Shown here: one piece after another, positions 18,002 through 27,215 of the stretch
Layout: each line of letters begins with the position of its first letter
How positions within the stretch are numbered: position 1 is the first letter of the stretch
Source of the DNA: Lachnoclostridium sp.
Lineage (GTDB): Bacteria > Bacillota > Clostridia > Lachnospirales > Lachnospiraceae
Direction: 5' to 3'
Length of the DNA stretch: 64,000 nt
Assembly: GCA_023665475.1 (NCBI GenBank)
Contig: JAMPEB010000008.1
Location: 1 to 64,000 of the forward strand
Translations under genes and position numbers: made by a program
The notes under the pieces: model-generated
Databases searched by the model: none
Seen by the model: only the letters and a program-made list of their open reading frames with translations
What the model was told of the DNA's origin: nothing

Positions 18002-18110
18002 CCTGTAAAGAGCTTTATTATGCGGATTAGAGCCTCTGCGGGACTGCTGCGGTTAGCATAAAGAGGATGAAAATGATTTAAGCGTTCGGGCGGCGGAATT
18101 ATGGAGATGA

Positions 18111-18124
18111 GTGTAACTTTACAC
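18111..18124. promoter_or_regulatory. Small palindrome before the lipoprotein gene
   Basis: GTGTAACTTTACAC has perfect 6-bp arms and lies 30 bases before the start codon at 18154. It could be an operator; nothing else clear is seen in this gap. Confidence 0.3.
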
Positions 18125-18153
18125 CAAAGAATGCATTTGGATTGGAGATTGGT

Positions 18154-20643
18154 ATGGGCAGACGGGAAAAGGGAAAGCATGGCATAGCATTGCATTGCAT
18201 AGGCGTTATCGTTTTTATCCTCATATTCGGTATGTTTACGGGTTGTGGAGTACAAAAGCATCAAGAACCGCCGGAAGAAACTCCGGGTCAGGAAGAATCC
18301 CTGCGAAGCGACGCTATGATTGGATATCAGGCAGGGGACAGCTATTATGTTCCCCAGACTCAGAAGTTGAAAATACCGGATAGAGAAATGGGCAAAAGCA
18401 TGGGGTGGATTGACGGCTCCGTTATGACTGAAAATACGCTGTATTATATTTATCATCCCACAAACTATATGCAGCCTCCCGATTCCGATGCCGCAGTAAA
18501 ATTATACCGTGTGCCGTTGGATGAATTGTTTTCCGACAATGCGCTGTCCGGTGCATATCCCCTGAGGGGAACCGCATCGGTAACGGAGAGTGTTCCCCTG
18601 CCGGAAAATCTTCTGGTATTCGGCAAGGAGGAGAGCGGAGAATACATTCAAAGATTTTTTGCAAATGAAAAAGGGGAGTTATACTTTTTATGCGCTCCCT
18701 CGGGAGAAAAAGTTTTTTACCGCCTTTATAAATCAGATATGGAAGGCAATTTGACAGAAGATATCATGCTCACGGAAAGTCTGGAAGGATTTAAGCGTGA
18801 GGAGATGATTACGGAAAATTACCTGAATACACATCCCTCCGCAGTGGACGGGGAAGGCAATATTTATCTGACGGATAAGCTTGTGGGAAAAATGTGGATA
18901 TTGGACCAAAACGGGGAGCTGATCAATACATTTGATTTTCCGGAATATGAATTAAAGAGTCTGGCTGTGAAGGACGGTAATGTATATGGCGCCGTAAAAA
19001 AAGAAAACTGCAATTGGATTGTTACGATAGATGTCGAAGCGGGAGCGTTCATGGAGCTGTTTGCCCTGCCGGAAACGGAAGAGAATGTTTTTCTCTTGAC
19101 GGACGGAAAAAGCGGGCTTTTTTATGGAGGCTCCAAGGGACTGTATGCCTGTCATATGGATGCAGAAGAGGCAGAAAAACTCTTTGACTGGACAGGCGTG
19201 GAAGTGAACGGCGAACAGGTCCGAAGCTCCCTTCTTATGAATTTTTCTCTGGGGAATCCGCCCCGGGAAGGGTTAGGCGGAACGGATTTTGCTTCTGTAC
19301 TTGTGCTGGACGAAAATAATACGCTGACATTAACCACAAAGGTGCAGGCAGCGGCGATTCCCGACCAAAAAGAACGGGTGGTGCTTGGGGTGATTACCGC
19401 AGACAGCGATTTAAAGAATCAGGTGGCAGAATTTAACCGCCGCAGCTTTTATTATGAGGTGGAAATCAAGGAGTACGGCGTTGATAACGGCATTCAGAGA
19501 ATGGAAACGGAGATTGCGACGGGGAAAGGTCCCGATCTGTTTCCCCTTGCTGCCGTGGATGTGCCTAAATTCATTCATCAGGGGCTGTTTGCGGATTTGT
19601 CCTCATTTTTGGAAGACGGTAAAGGCTTGGAGAGGAAAGATCTGGTGGAGGGAGTGCTCCGCTGCCATACAAGAGACGGGGTATTGGTATGCGTTCCCGC
19701 ATCTTTTTCCTTGGATGTGCTGACGGGCAGGGCTTCTACGCTTCCGGCTTCCGGTGGATGGAGTATAGAAGAATATTTGGACTATGTAGCTGCAGGCGGG
19801 GGAGCGGAGGTCGTCAGAGGAAGTTATCTCAGCGGGACGGAAGCGGAGGCAAAGACGGTTCTGGCTCTCTTGGCGGTATACGGAAATCTGGATTATTTTG
19901 CGGATTGGGAGAAGGGGGAAGCGCATTTTGATTCCCCGGAATTTCTGCATATCATGCAGTTTGCAAAAGACTATCATACCGGAATCCATTCTGTGTCCGG
20001 CACGGATATTTTATCCTTTGTACGGGATGGAGGGATATTGTTCTACAACAGCGATATCCGCCAAATGAATGATTATCTGGTCCGTCAGGCGGTATTGGGC
20101 GGTGATGCGGGATTTATCGGATACCCTGCGGCTGACGGAAGCCCCTGCTATGGGATTTACGGCTGGGATGCCTACGGAATATGGTCGGGCAGCGAAAAAA
20201 AGGACGGAGCATGGGCGTTTATAGAGTTTCTGCTCACTGAAAAAGCAAGCGACAACGAGAGATTAAAAGAGTCTGCAGGAGCGTTTCCTACGATGGCGGA
20301 GGAATTTGAGGATATGCTGCAAAAGAGCATGATAAAGAGCTATCAGAAAAATGAAATGTGGGAATTTCTGCGTGACGGGAACGGAGAACCCATAGAAATC
20401 CCCGGGTGGTCCCTGCATCTGGACGGAGAGTCCTATGGAGTTTATGCGGCTGCGGAAACGGATGTGGAGGCAGTTAAGGAATTGGTGGAGAAGGCTTCGT
20501 TTTCGTCCGAAATGCGAAGTTCCACCGTTTATCAGATTGTAGATGAGGAATTAATTTATTATATGGATGGTGGGAAGACGGCGGAAGAGACTGTGGAAAT
20601 CATACAAAACAGGGTGCAGTTATTTTTGGACGAACAACAATAG
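18154..20643 (+). CDS. Large lipoprotein with a C-terminal solute-binding-protein-like domain
   Basis: The 829-residue protein has an N-terminal signal ending in FTGC (probable lipidated Cys), so it should be anchored outside the membrane. Residues about 60-400 look like repeated beta strands, perhaps a propeller. Residues about 400-825 resemble an extracellular sugar-type binding protein: VVLGVITADSDLKNQVAEFN, a GKGPDLFPLAAVDVPKFIHQ hinge region and a late helical lobe. No ABC permease genes follow, so it may bind or sense rather than feed a transporter. ATG 18154 follows GGAG. Confidence 0.8.
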   Translation: MGRREKGKHGIALHCIGVIVFILIFGMFTGCGVQKHQEPPEETPGQEESLRSDAMIGYQAGDSYYVPQTQKLKIPDREMGKSMGWIDGSVMTENTLYYIYHPTNYMQPPDSDAAVKLYRVPLDELFSDNALSGAYPLRGTASVTESVPLPENLLVFGKEESGEYIQRFFANEKGELYFLCAPSGEKVFYRLYKSDMEGNLTEDIMLTESLEGFKREEMITENYLNTHPSAVDGEGNIYLTDKLVGKMWILDQNGELINTFDFPEYELKSLAVKDGNVYGAVKKENCNWIVTIDVEAGAFMELFALPETEENVFLLTDGKSGLFYGGSKGLYACHMDAEEAEKLFDWTGVEVNGEQVRSSLLMNFSLGNPPREGLGGTDFASVLVLDENNTLTLTTKVQAAAIPDQKERVVLGVITADSDLKNQVAEFNRRSFYYEVEIKEYGVDNGIQRMETEIATGKGPDLFPLAAVDVPKFIHQGLFADLSSFLEDGKGLERKDLVEGVLRCHTRDGVLVCVPASFSLDVLTGRASTLPASGGWSIEEYLDYVAAGGGAEVVRGSYLSGTEAEAKTVLALLAVYGNLDYFADWEKGEAHFDSPEFLHIMQFAKDYHTGIHSVSGTDILSFVRDGGILFYNSDIRQMNDYLVRQAVLGGDAGFIGYPAADGSPCYGIYGWDAYGIWSGSEKKDGAWAFIEFLLTEKASDNERLKESAGAFPTMAEEFEDMLQKSMIKSYQKNEMWEFLRDGNGEPIEIPGWSLHLDGESYGVYAAAETDVEAVKELVEKASFSSEMRSSTVYQIVDEELIYYMDGGKTAEETVEIIQNRVQLFLDEQQ

Positions 20644-20664
20644 CGTGCAGAATGGGAGATTGCG

Positions 20665-21333
20665 ATGAAGCGTTATGTGGACATGGCGGAGATATCCGAC
20701 GGCAGACTGTACAAGGCAGGAGATATGGTGAAAGCAGGCTGTAATGACTGTCAGGGCTGTTCTAAGTGCTGCCATGATATGGTGAACACCATTATTCTGT
20801 TTCCCTTGGACAGTTATCATCTGCAAAAGGGGCTGGGAAAAGCTTTTGCGGAAATGATAGACAGGGAAGTGGAATTAAATGTGGTGGACGGCGTGGTACT
20901 GCCCAATTTAAAAATGACGGAAAAGGGAAACTGCTGCGCTTTTCTGAATGCGAGCGGGAGATGCGGCATTCATGCGTTCCGACCGGATCTGTGCCGTCTG
21001 TTTCCTCTGGGAAGGTATTATGAAAACGGAGATTTTAGTTATTTTCTGCAAGTGGGACAGTGTGAGCGCCCTCATACGAAGGTAAAGGTCAGTAAATGGA
21101 TTGACACGCCGAATCCTGTAAAAAATAAGGAATATCTGCTGAGATGGCACAATCTGCTGGGGATGGCGCAGGAACTCTTGCAGAATAACGGAAATGAGGA
21201 ACTTTCCAAGAACTTGAGTCTGGCGGTGTTAAATGTTTTTTATTTGAAACCATATGATGTGACGGAGGATTTTTATCCGCAGTTTGCGGAGCGGGCAGAA
21301 GGAATGGAACAGATATTGCGGGGAGAAAGTTAG
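20665..21333 (+). CDS. YkgJ-family cysteine-cluster protein
   Basis: The 222-residue protein has the Cys-rich motif CNDCQGCSKCCHD (residues about 27-39) and a second set, GRCGIHAFRPDLCRLFPLG, as in YkgJ/Fli-B-like zinc- or iron-chelating proteins. The metal and the role are not known. It lies 21 bases after the lipoprotein gene and 1 base before the CapA-like gene, so the three are probably co-transcribed. Confidence 0.88.
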   Translation: MKRYVDMAEISDGRLYKAGDMVKAGCNDCQGCSKCCHDMVNTIILFPLDSYHLQKGLGKAFAEMIDREVELNVVDGVVLPNLKMTEKGNCCAFLNASGRCGIHAFRPDLCRLFPLGRYYENGDFSYFLQVGQCERPHTKVKVSKWIDTPNPVKNKEYLLRWHNLLGMAQELLQNNGNEELSKNLSLAVLNVFYLKPYDVTEDFYPQFAERAEGMEQILRGES

Positions 21334-21334
21334 T

Positions 21335-22615
21335 ATGGAAAAGAGGATGTTTACGAAAAAGAAAATCCGTTCCCTTCTCGGTGTGGGACTGATAGTCTTG
21401 ATGACTGCCGGATGCGGGACGCGGATCGAAGAAAATGCTTCGTATGTTTATAAGGAAAAATTTGAGGAAGAATCGGTTGTGGCTTCCGTTCCGCGGGCAT
21501 CGGAGCCGGAGGAAGGTGACAAGGCTTCCGTCTCACAGGCAGCAGAGCAGGAACAGGATGAAGATTTTGTCCGTCCCACCGTATCTCTGATCATGGTGGG
21601 GGATATTCTGCTTCATGACCCCGTGGAAGCAAGCGCCCTGCGCAGTGACGGCAGTTATGATTTTACCGCTGTCTTTGCCAATGTGCGGGAAGAGATTCAG
21701 GCAGCGGACTTAAAGCTGGTCAATCAGGAAGTGATTATCGGGGGGACGGAGCTTGGCATATCGGGTTATCCTGCCTTTAACGCTCCTTATGAAATAGGGG
21801 ATGCGCTGGCGGATGCAGGATTCAATCTGGTCTGCCATGCCACGAACCATGCGCTTGACAAAGGAAAGAGAGGCGTTGGAAACTGCCTGAAGTTCTGGCA
21901 GGAGAATCATCCTGAAATCGGTGTATTGGGAATCCATGACAGTCAGGAAAGTCAGGATACCATCTATGTCTATGAAAAGGACGGAATCAAGATTGCCGTT
22001 CTCAATTACACTTATGGCACCAATGGAATCGCACTTCCGCAGGATATGCCTTTTGCCGTGGATCTGCTGGAAAAGAACCGGGTGGAGGAGGATTTGCAAA
22101 AAGCGGAAGAAATCGCGGACTTTACGGTGGTATGTCCCCATTGGGGCACGGAATATGCCCTCGGCGTCTCCGCTGCGCAGAAAGAGTGGACCCGGGTTTT
22201 TCTGGAGAACGGCGCCGATTTGGTGCTGGGGACGCATCCCCATGTGATAGAACCCATAGAATGGGTGACTGACGAGGAACTGGGTTTGGAAATGCTGGTG
22301 TATTATTCGCTGGGCAACTTTGTAAATTGGACTTCGGGAACGGGAGAAGGCGTAGCGAACCGCATGGTGGGCGGTATGGCTCAGGTTACCCTTGAACGGG
22401 CGGAGGATGGCAGGGTCCTAATTGCCGATTACGGTGTGATGCCCCTTGTGTGCCATGTGGAAGAGGGAACGGATGGGGTCACGGTGTATGCGTTGTCGGA
22501 TTATACGGAAGAATTGGCGGAGAGGAACGCCATTATACAGCAGGACTCTGCCTTTTCGCTGGCGTATTGCAGGGAACTGTGTGACAGGGTATGGGATGAA
22601 GAATTCGTCCATTAG
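21335..22615 (+). CDS. CapA-family metallophosphatase-like lipoprotein
   Basis: The 426-residue protein has a lipoprotein signal (LMTAGC), an acidic linker and a CapA/PGA-synthesis fold: MVGDILLHDPV, HATNHALDKG and CPHWGTEYALG followed by GTHPHVIEPIE. Related proteins act in poly-glutamate capsule work or as surface phosphatases; no capB or capC is here, so the substrate is open. ATG 21335 is used because GGGGAG lies before it and the signal peptide begins there. Confidence 0.88.
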   Translation: MEKRMFTKKKIRSLLGVGLIVLMTAGCGTRIEENASYVYKEKFEEESVVASVPRASEPEEGDKASVSQAAEQEQDEDFVRPTVSLIMVGDILLHDPVEASALRSDGSYDFTAVFANVREEIQAADLKLVNQEVIIGGTELGISGYPAFNAPYEIGDALADAGFNLVCHATNHALDKGKRGVGNCLKFWQENHPEIGVLGIHDSQESQDTIYVYEKDGIKIAVLNYTYGTNGIALPQDMPFAVDLLEKNRVEEDLQKAEEIADFTVVCPHWGTEYALGVSAAQKEWTRVFLENGADLVLGTHPHVIEPIEWVTDEELGLEMLVYYSLGNFVNWTSGTGEGVANRMVGGMAQVTLERAEDGRVLIADYGVMPLVCHVEEGTDGVTVYALSDYTEELAERNAIIQQDSAFSLAYCRELCDRVWDEEFVH

Positions 22616-22647
22616 TTTTCAGTTTTCCGTTTTATATGAGAAATGTA

Positions 22648-22676
22648 TTGAAGTATGAAACAATTTAAGGTATAAT
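22648..22676 (+). promoter_or_regulatory. Promoter of the diguanylate cyclase gene
   Basis: TTGAAG (22648-22653), a 17-base spacer and TATAAT (22671-22676), just before the start at 22699. Confidence 0.8.
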
Positions 22677-22698
22677 ATGTTAAAGGGAGAACTGTACA

Positions 22699-24441
22699 AT
22701 GGATAATACAAATATTCAAGAAGTAATAGTGCAGACAAACAGCTACGAGATTATTTCTGCGGATACGGCGTTTTATGCATTCATTAAAAAGAGATATTAT
22801 TATACCTTTGACAGGCTTGTCTGCGAAGAAGACAGGGCTATTTTGTATAGGTATATTGAAGGAATGCTGAAGGACAGCTTTGCAATCAGACTCCTGAATG
22901 TGCAGGAAAAAGAAGTCTATTTTCTGGTGCAGATTTATCCCTGTGATGTCAGCGGCTGCGTAAAGCTGAAGCTGATTCAGGCTGATGGGCTTTTGGATTC
23001 CATGAAGCTTTTGAACAGCCGTATGGACGCCCAGAATTACATATTAGAGCTTTATAACGATTATTATTTTGAATATAATGTAGCAGGAAACCGTTTTCAT
23101 GTTTACAGCAGGAACCGCTTGGAACAGACCATATGCAGTGTTTCGCTGGAAGAATTGGAAGAGCGTTTCCGCGGTAACTGCGCGCAGGAAGAAACCGAAA
23201 AGCTGGACGGTTTTTTTGCGGCGCTTAGAGTCGGAAAGCACGATTTGGAGCTGGATGTAAGCGGTGATATTCTAAACGGACAGATAGATGCTGATATTAC
23301 CCAGATCAGAGGACGCGCAATTAATGAGGACGGCGCATACCGTATGGCGGTGGGCTATATTCATTACGGTAATGTGAACAGTCTGACGGGGGGACGCAGG
23401 AAGATAGAGAGAGATTCTTTGACGGGAGTGTTGGCAAAGGGTGAAGTCACCAACGCCGCCATCAAGGCGATTGATGTAAACAAGAGTCCCAATACCTGTA
23501 TCTGTATTATAGATGTAGACTATTTCAAACATGTGAATGATAATTTCGGACATATGGTGGGCGATGAAGTATTAAAAAAAGTTGCCGCCATTATGGAGAC
23601 GGAAGTGGATAAAAGCGGAATTGTCGGTCGTATCGGCGGCGACGAATTTATGATTATCTATCATGATGTGTATGATATGGAATTTACCAGAGAGCATCTG
23701 GAGGGAATTAAAAATGTGGTTGCGGCTACCTTTCCGCCCAATATGCAGAATAAACCGGCTATCACTCTGTCTATCGGATGCGCTTCTTATCCCAAGGATG
23801 CAGCAAATTATGAGGATTTGTTTACTTTGGCGGATTTTGCCCTGTACCGTGCAAAGGAGAAGGGCAGGAACAGATACATTATCTTTGATGAGGCAAAGCA
23901 TGGAACGCTCAAGGATATCAAGAGCATGAAAATGTCGGACAATCGCCTGAACAACAGGGGAAATATGTCTATCGGTGATATTGTCTGTGCGCTGATGACT
24001 AAGGTATATAGTTCGGAAGAATATTCTCTGGAGCAGTTTTTGGATGACATTGTGGTGAATTTAGGCATTCAGCGTATCACCGTGTATGCGGGAACACCGG
24101 GGAAGGTGGTTGCGGTAGCCGGTGAGGGAAGACCCAGTCAGGAGATTATTGAGGAAACCCAGTCCTATATTACCCACGAGGCTTTGACCCACCGTATCAG
24201 CAGAAAACATAAAATTATTATAGTGGATGACATTGCCGTTTTTTCATCTATGGATGAAGAACTTTACAACAAGCTGAAAAAACAGGGCATCATATCCTTA
24301 TTGCAGGTGCCCTTTACGGACAAAAACGGAATTCCGGGAATTCTTAGTTTTGAGGCCGTGAGCAAAAAGACGGTTTGGAACAGGAATGCTGTGGATTATT
24401 ATAAATTGTTGGCAAGATTGTTTGCAGAGTATACATTGTAA
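22699..24441 (+). CDS. Diguanylate cyclase with N-terminal sensor and C-terminal GAF-like region
   Basis: Should make c-di-GMP from two GTP. The 580-residue soluble protein has an N-terminal sensor region (about 1-230, possibly PAS-like), then a GGDEF domain with the intact GGDEF at residues 313-317 and the metal and base contacts VDYFKHVNDNFGH. There is no RxxD inhibitory site just before it, so product inhibition may be absent. The last 160 residues (from about 415) look GAF-like. It has its own promoter; the ECF S component follows after 18 bases. Confidence 0.9.
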   Translation: MDNTNIQEVIVQTNSYEIISADTAFYAFIKKRYYYTFDRLVCEEDRAILYRYIEGMLKDSFAIRLLNVQEKEVYFLVQIYPCDVSGCVKLKLIQADGLLDSMKLLNSRMDAQNYILELYNDYYFEYNVAGNRFHVYSRNRLEQTICSVSLEELEERFRGNCAQEETEKLDGFFAALRVGKHDLELDVSGDILNGQIDADITQIRGRAINEDGAYRMAVGYIHYGNVNSLTGGRRKIERDSLTGVLAKGEVTNAAIKAIDVNKSPNTCICIIDVDYFKHVNDNFGHMVGDEVLKKVAAIMETEVDKSGIVGRIGGDEFMIIYHDVYDMEFTREHLEGIKNVVAATFPPNMQNKPAITLSIGCASYPKDAANYEDLFTLADFALYRAKEKGRNRYIIFDEAKHGTLKDIKSMKMSDNRLNNRGNMSIGDIVCALMTKVYSSEEYSLEQFLDDIVVNLGIQRITVYAGTPGKVVAVAGEGRPSQEIIEETQSYITHEALTHRISRKHKIIIVDDIAVFSSMDEELYNKLKKQGIISLLQVPFTDKNGIPGILSFEAVSKKTVWNRNAVDYYKLLARLFAEYTL

Positions 24442-24459
24442 GAGAGTGGGAGATATGAA

Positions 24460-25047
24460 ATGGATACAAAGAAAAGCCCCGTTTACAATTTAACTTTAGC
24501 TGCCATGTTTCTGGCGCTGTGCATGGCGCTGCCGTGGCTGACGGGACAAATCCCTCAGATTGGAAGTATGCTTCTGCCCATGCATATTCCTGTTTTTTTG
24601 TGCGGGCTTATCTGTGGCTGGCAGTATGGATTGGCGGTGGGATTTGTTGCGCCTGTTTTAAGATATTTTCTTTTTGGCATGCCGCCGATTTTTCCGACGG
24701 GAATTGCCATGGCGTTTGAGCTTGCCACATATGGGCTGACGATTGGACTTTTATATTCCCGCTCCAAGTGGAAATGCGTTATTGCGCTTTATCGCAGCAT
24801 GATTATTTCCATGCTGTCGGGGCGCATTGTGTGGGGAATCGTTGAGATAGTGCTGCTTGGTATAAAGGGAAATGCTTTTACCTGGCAGATGTTTTTAGCA
24901 GGAGCTTTTGTAAATGCCATTCCCGGAATCATTCTGCAATTGATTTTCATCCCCGGCGTTATGGTTGCGTTAAACCGTGCGGGGCTTGTACGGATTTTTC
25001 ATCAGAAAGAATCTGTAGGGCCGCAGAAGAAGTCCGTACCCTTTTAG
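24460..25047 (+). CDS. ECF transporter S component
   Basis: The 195-residue integral membrane protein has about six helices and the S-component start AAMFLALCMALPWL, with the GSMLLPMHIPVFLCGLICG stretch seen in vitamin-binding subunits. It would give substrate specificity to a shared EcfAA'T module encoded elsewhere. The substrate is not clear; pantothenate-type is one guess from memory. It is convergent with the DtxR-type gene, with a gap of 15 bases. Confidence 0.8.
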   Translation: MDTKKSPVYNLTLAAMFLALCMALPWLTGQIPQIGSMLLPMHIPVFLCGLICGWQYGLAVGFVAPVLRYFLFGMPPIFPTGIAMAFELATYGLTIGLLYSRSKWKCVIALYRSMIISMLSGRIVWGIVEIVLLGIKGNAFTWQMFLAGAFVNAIPGIILQLIFIPGVMVALNRAGLVRIFHQKESVGPQKKSVPF

Positions 25048-25062
25048 AAATTCGGTTTCTGA

Positions 25063-25458
25063 TTAAGCATCCCGTCCCAGCAGGGATAAAATACATTTTT
25101 TCATAGCCCGATAACTTTCTTCGCTGATGTCATGTTCCATTTTGCACGCGTCGGCGGCGGCAGTTTCGGGGTTGACGCCCAGATGGACCAGCCAGTCCGT
25201 TAACAGAGTATGGCACTCATATACCTGTCCGGCAAGACTTAGGCCGGATTTGGTCAAAGAAAGGTAACCATCTTCCGAAACAGTAATGTATTCCAGATTT
25301 TTCAGCTTTTTCATAGCGATGCTTACGCTGGGCTTGGAATACCCAAGTTCACCGGCGACATCTATGGAGCGCACATTGGGAAGCCGTTTGCTTAAAATGA
25401 AAATAGTTTCCAGATAATCTTCCAGAGATTCCTCTGATTTGTGATCAATATATCCCAT
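25063..25458 (-). CDS. DtxR/MntR-family metal-dependent repressor
   Basis: The 131-residue protein has a winged helix (VRSIDVAGELGYSKPSVSIAMKKLKNLEYITV) and a dimerisation domain with metal ligands as in MntR: Asp/Glu in SLEDYLETI, His in YECHTLLTDWL, and Glu and His in CKMEHDIS. It lacks the SH3 domain of long DtxR, so Mn2+ or Fe2+ sensing as in MntR is likely. ATG 25458 is used; AAGGAATAAGG precedes it on the minus strand. No metal transporter is adjacent. Confidence 0.88.
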   Translation of the reverse strand: MGYIDHKSEESLEDYLETIFILSKRLPNVRSIDVAGELGYSKPSVSIAMKKLKNLEYITVSEDGYLSLTKSGLSLAGQVYECHTLLTDWLVHLGVNPETAAADACKMEHDISEESYRAMKKCILSLLGRDA

Positions 25459-25551
25459 ATGAATCCTTATTCCTTTCAATATTCATCTTAACACTTCATT
25501 AGAAATTTTGCAACAGATTACAGTGAAACTTTAGCATCTTAATAAAACCTC

Positions 25552-25652
25552 TTGTATGCTAAAGGACGCTTGTGATATAATGAAACCATACTCATGGCAG
25601 AAAGCGTCCGAATGGACATAAGATACCATGGAGTGAAATGACATGATATAAT
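25552..25652 (+). promoter_or_regulatory. Two promoter-like elements before the chemotaxis receptor gene
   Basis: TTGTAT (25552-25557) and TATAAT (25576-25581) with an 18-base spacer form one promoter. A second extended -10, TGATATAAT with its hexamer at 25647-25652, lies closer to the start. Confidence 0.6.
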
Positions 25653-25679
25653 GAACAAGAAGAGGAGTGTGTAAGTAAT

Positions 25680-27152
25680 ATGGAAAGAGAACGAATGGAA
25701 ATCAACAAAGCGGCGGCATTTTGTCATTCCGTATTGGTGGCTGTTCTGCTGTTGGCTTATGCTGTAGAGGTGGTAAAGAAAGACAGAACTATCGGCTACT
25801 ATGCTGTGTTTGCAGCACTTGCCGCAATTCCTGTAGTGATAGAGTGGATTTTATATGCGAAGAACAAATCCGACAAAATGATACAATATGTGATCGGTAC
25901 GGGATACAGTATTTTTTATATTTTTGTGATTTTTACGACTACTGATATTACCGCGTTTACTTTTATCATTCCCCTGTATATTGTGATGACTTTGTATTCT
26001 AACTTAAGATACTGTCTGTTTCTCTCCGTGGGAGGCTTTTTGGTAAACTTACTCTATGCTGTCCTGCATGCAGTGACGGTGGGATTTGGACCGGGAGAGA
26101 TGGCAACCTACGAAATTAGGGTGATTTTGATGTTGGTTGTGGCTGTTTTTTTGTGCGTTGCCACCAATGTAATGACCAGGATCAATAAGATGAAAATGGA
26201 CGAATTGGGCAAAGAGAAAGACAATGTATCCAATCTGTTAAACAATGTTATGAACACCTCCGGCGAAATGTCAGTGGGTATCGGTGATGTGAGAGAGCAG
26301 ATGACATTGCTTGGAAATGCAGTGAATGAAACACGAAATGCCATGGAAGAAGTGTCCGCCGGCGCAAATGACGCGGCGGTGGCAATTCAGAACCAGTTGG
26401 GTCAGACGGAGCAGATACAAAAGCATATTGAAAAAGTAGAGTCTGTGTCAAAAAATATTGGCAGGAGCATGGAACAGACCAATCAAAATATTCTGGACGG
26501 AAAAAACAGCCTAAAGACACTTTTGGACAATGTAGAGTCATCCGAGCGTGCAGGCAGGGAAGTGGTTTCCGATATCGGCGAGCTGGAAGAATACATGAAA
26601 AATATGCAGTCCATTATTGAGTTAATTACCAATGTGGCAAGCCAGACCAGTCTTCTTGCCTTGAACGCCAGCATTGAGGCGGCTCGCGCAGGCGAGGCGG
26701 GCAAAGGATTTGCGGTGGTGGCAACGGAGATTTCCAATCTCTCCAACCAGACGCAGGAGGCAACGGTAAATATTACGGAAGTCATCCACAATGTTTCCGA
26801 AAAGCTGGAAATCGCAGTGAGAGCCATAGAAGAGCTTATGGGCAATAATACAAAGCAGAACGACGCCGCAGGCACCGTGGCAGCCAGCTTTGAGAAAATT
26901 GCGGGAAGCACAAAGGATGCGGATGAAAACAGCCGTATGTTGGATAAGGTAGTCAGCAACTTGGCGGAAGCCAATGTGGTGATTGTGGAGAGCGTGCAGA
27001 CCATCTCCGCGGTAATGGAAGAAATGTCCGCTCATTCCACCGAAACATACAATACCTGTAACAAAAATACGGAGATTGTGAATCAGGTGGCGGATTTGGT
27101 AGAAAACTTAAATCAGCATGCACAGAACCTGAACCGGAACCAGAACGCTTAA
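25680..27152 (+). CDS. Methyl-accepting chemotaxis protein without an extracellular sensor domain
   Basis: The 490-residue protein has about six hydrophobic helices in residues 10-165, no large outside loop, and then a long coiled coil with the conserved signalling tip ([30 protein letters not shown]). It should couple to CheA and CheW; the input may be membrane state or a small ligand in the bundle. GAGGAG is 13 bases before ATG 25680; ATG 25695 is the alternative. No other chemotaxis genes are nearby. Confidence 0.92.
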   Translation: MERERMEINKAAAFCHSVLVAVLLLAYAVEVVKKDRTIGYYAVFAALAAIPVVIEWILYAKNKSDKMIQYVIGTGYSIFYIFVIFTTTDITAFTFIIPLYIVMTLYSNLRYCLFLSVGGFLVNLLYAVLHAVTVGFGPGEMATYEIRVILMLVVAVFLCVATNVMTRINKMKMDELGKEKDNVSNLLNNVMNTSGEMSVGIGDVREQMTLLGNAVNETRNAMEEVSAGANDAAVAIQNQLGQTEQIQKHIEKVESVSKNIGRSMEQTNQNILDGKNSLKTLLDNVESSERAGREVVSDIGELEEYMKNMQSIIELITNVASQTSLLALNASIEAARAGEAGKGFAVVATEISNLSNQTQEATVNITEVIHNVSEKLEIAVRAIEELMGNNTKQNDAAGTVAASFEKIAGSTKDADENSRMLDKVVSNLAEANVVIVESVQTISAVMEEMSAHSTETYNTCNKNTEIVNQVADLVENLNQHAQNLNRNQNA

Positions 27153-27215
27153 CGCCGGGAAAGTATACGGTAGTGAATTTCAAATCGAATGTGGATAAGT
27201 GATAGGAGATTTTCC

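Noticed and set aside
22618..22700. Riboswitch for c-di-GMP before the diguanylate cyclase gene
   Set aside because: The leader is only about 25 bases after the promoter and has no GEMM core, so no aptamer fits.
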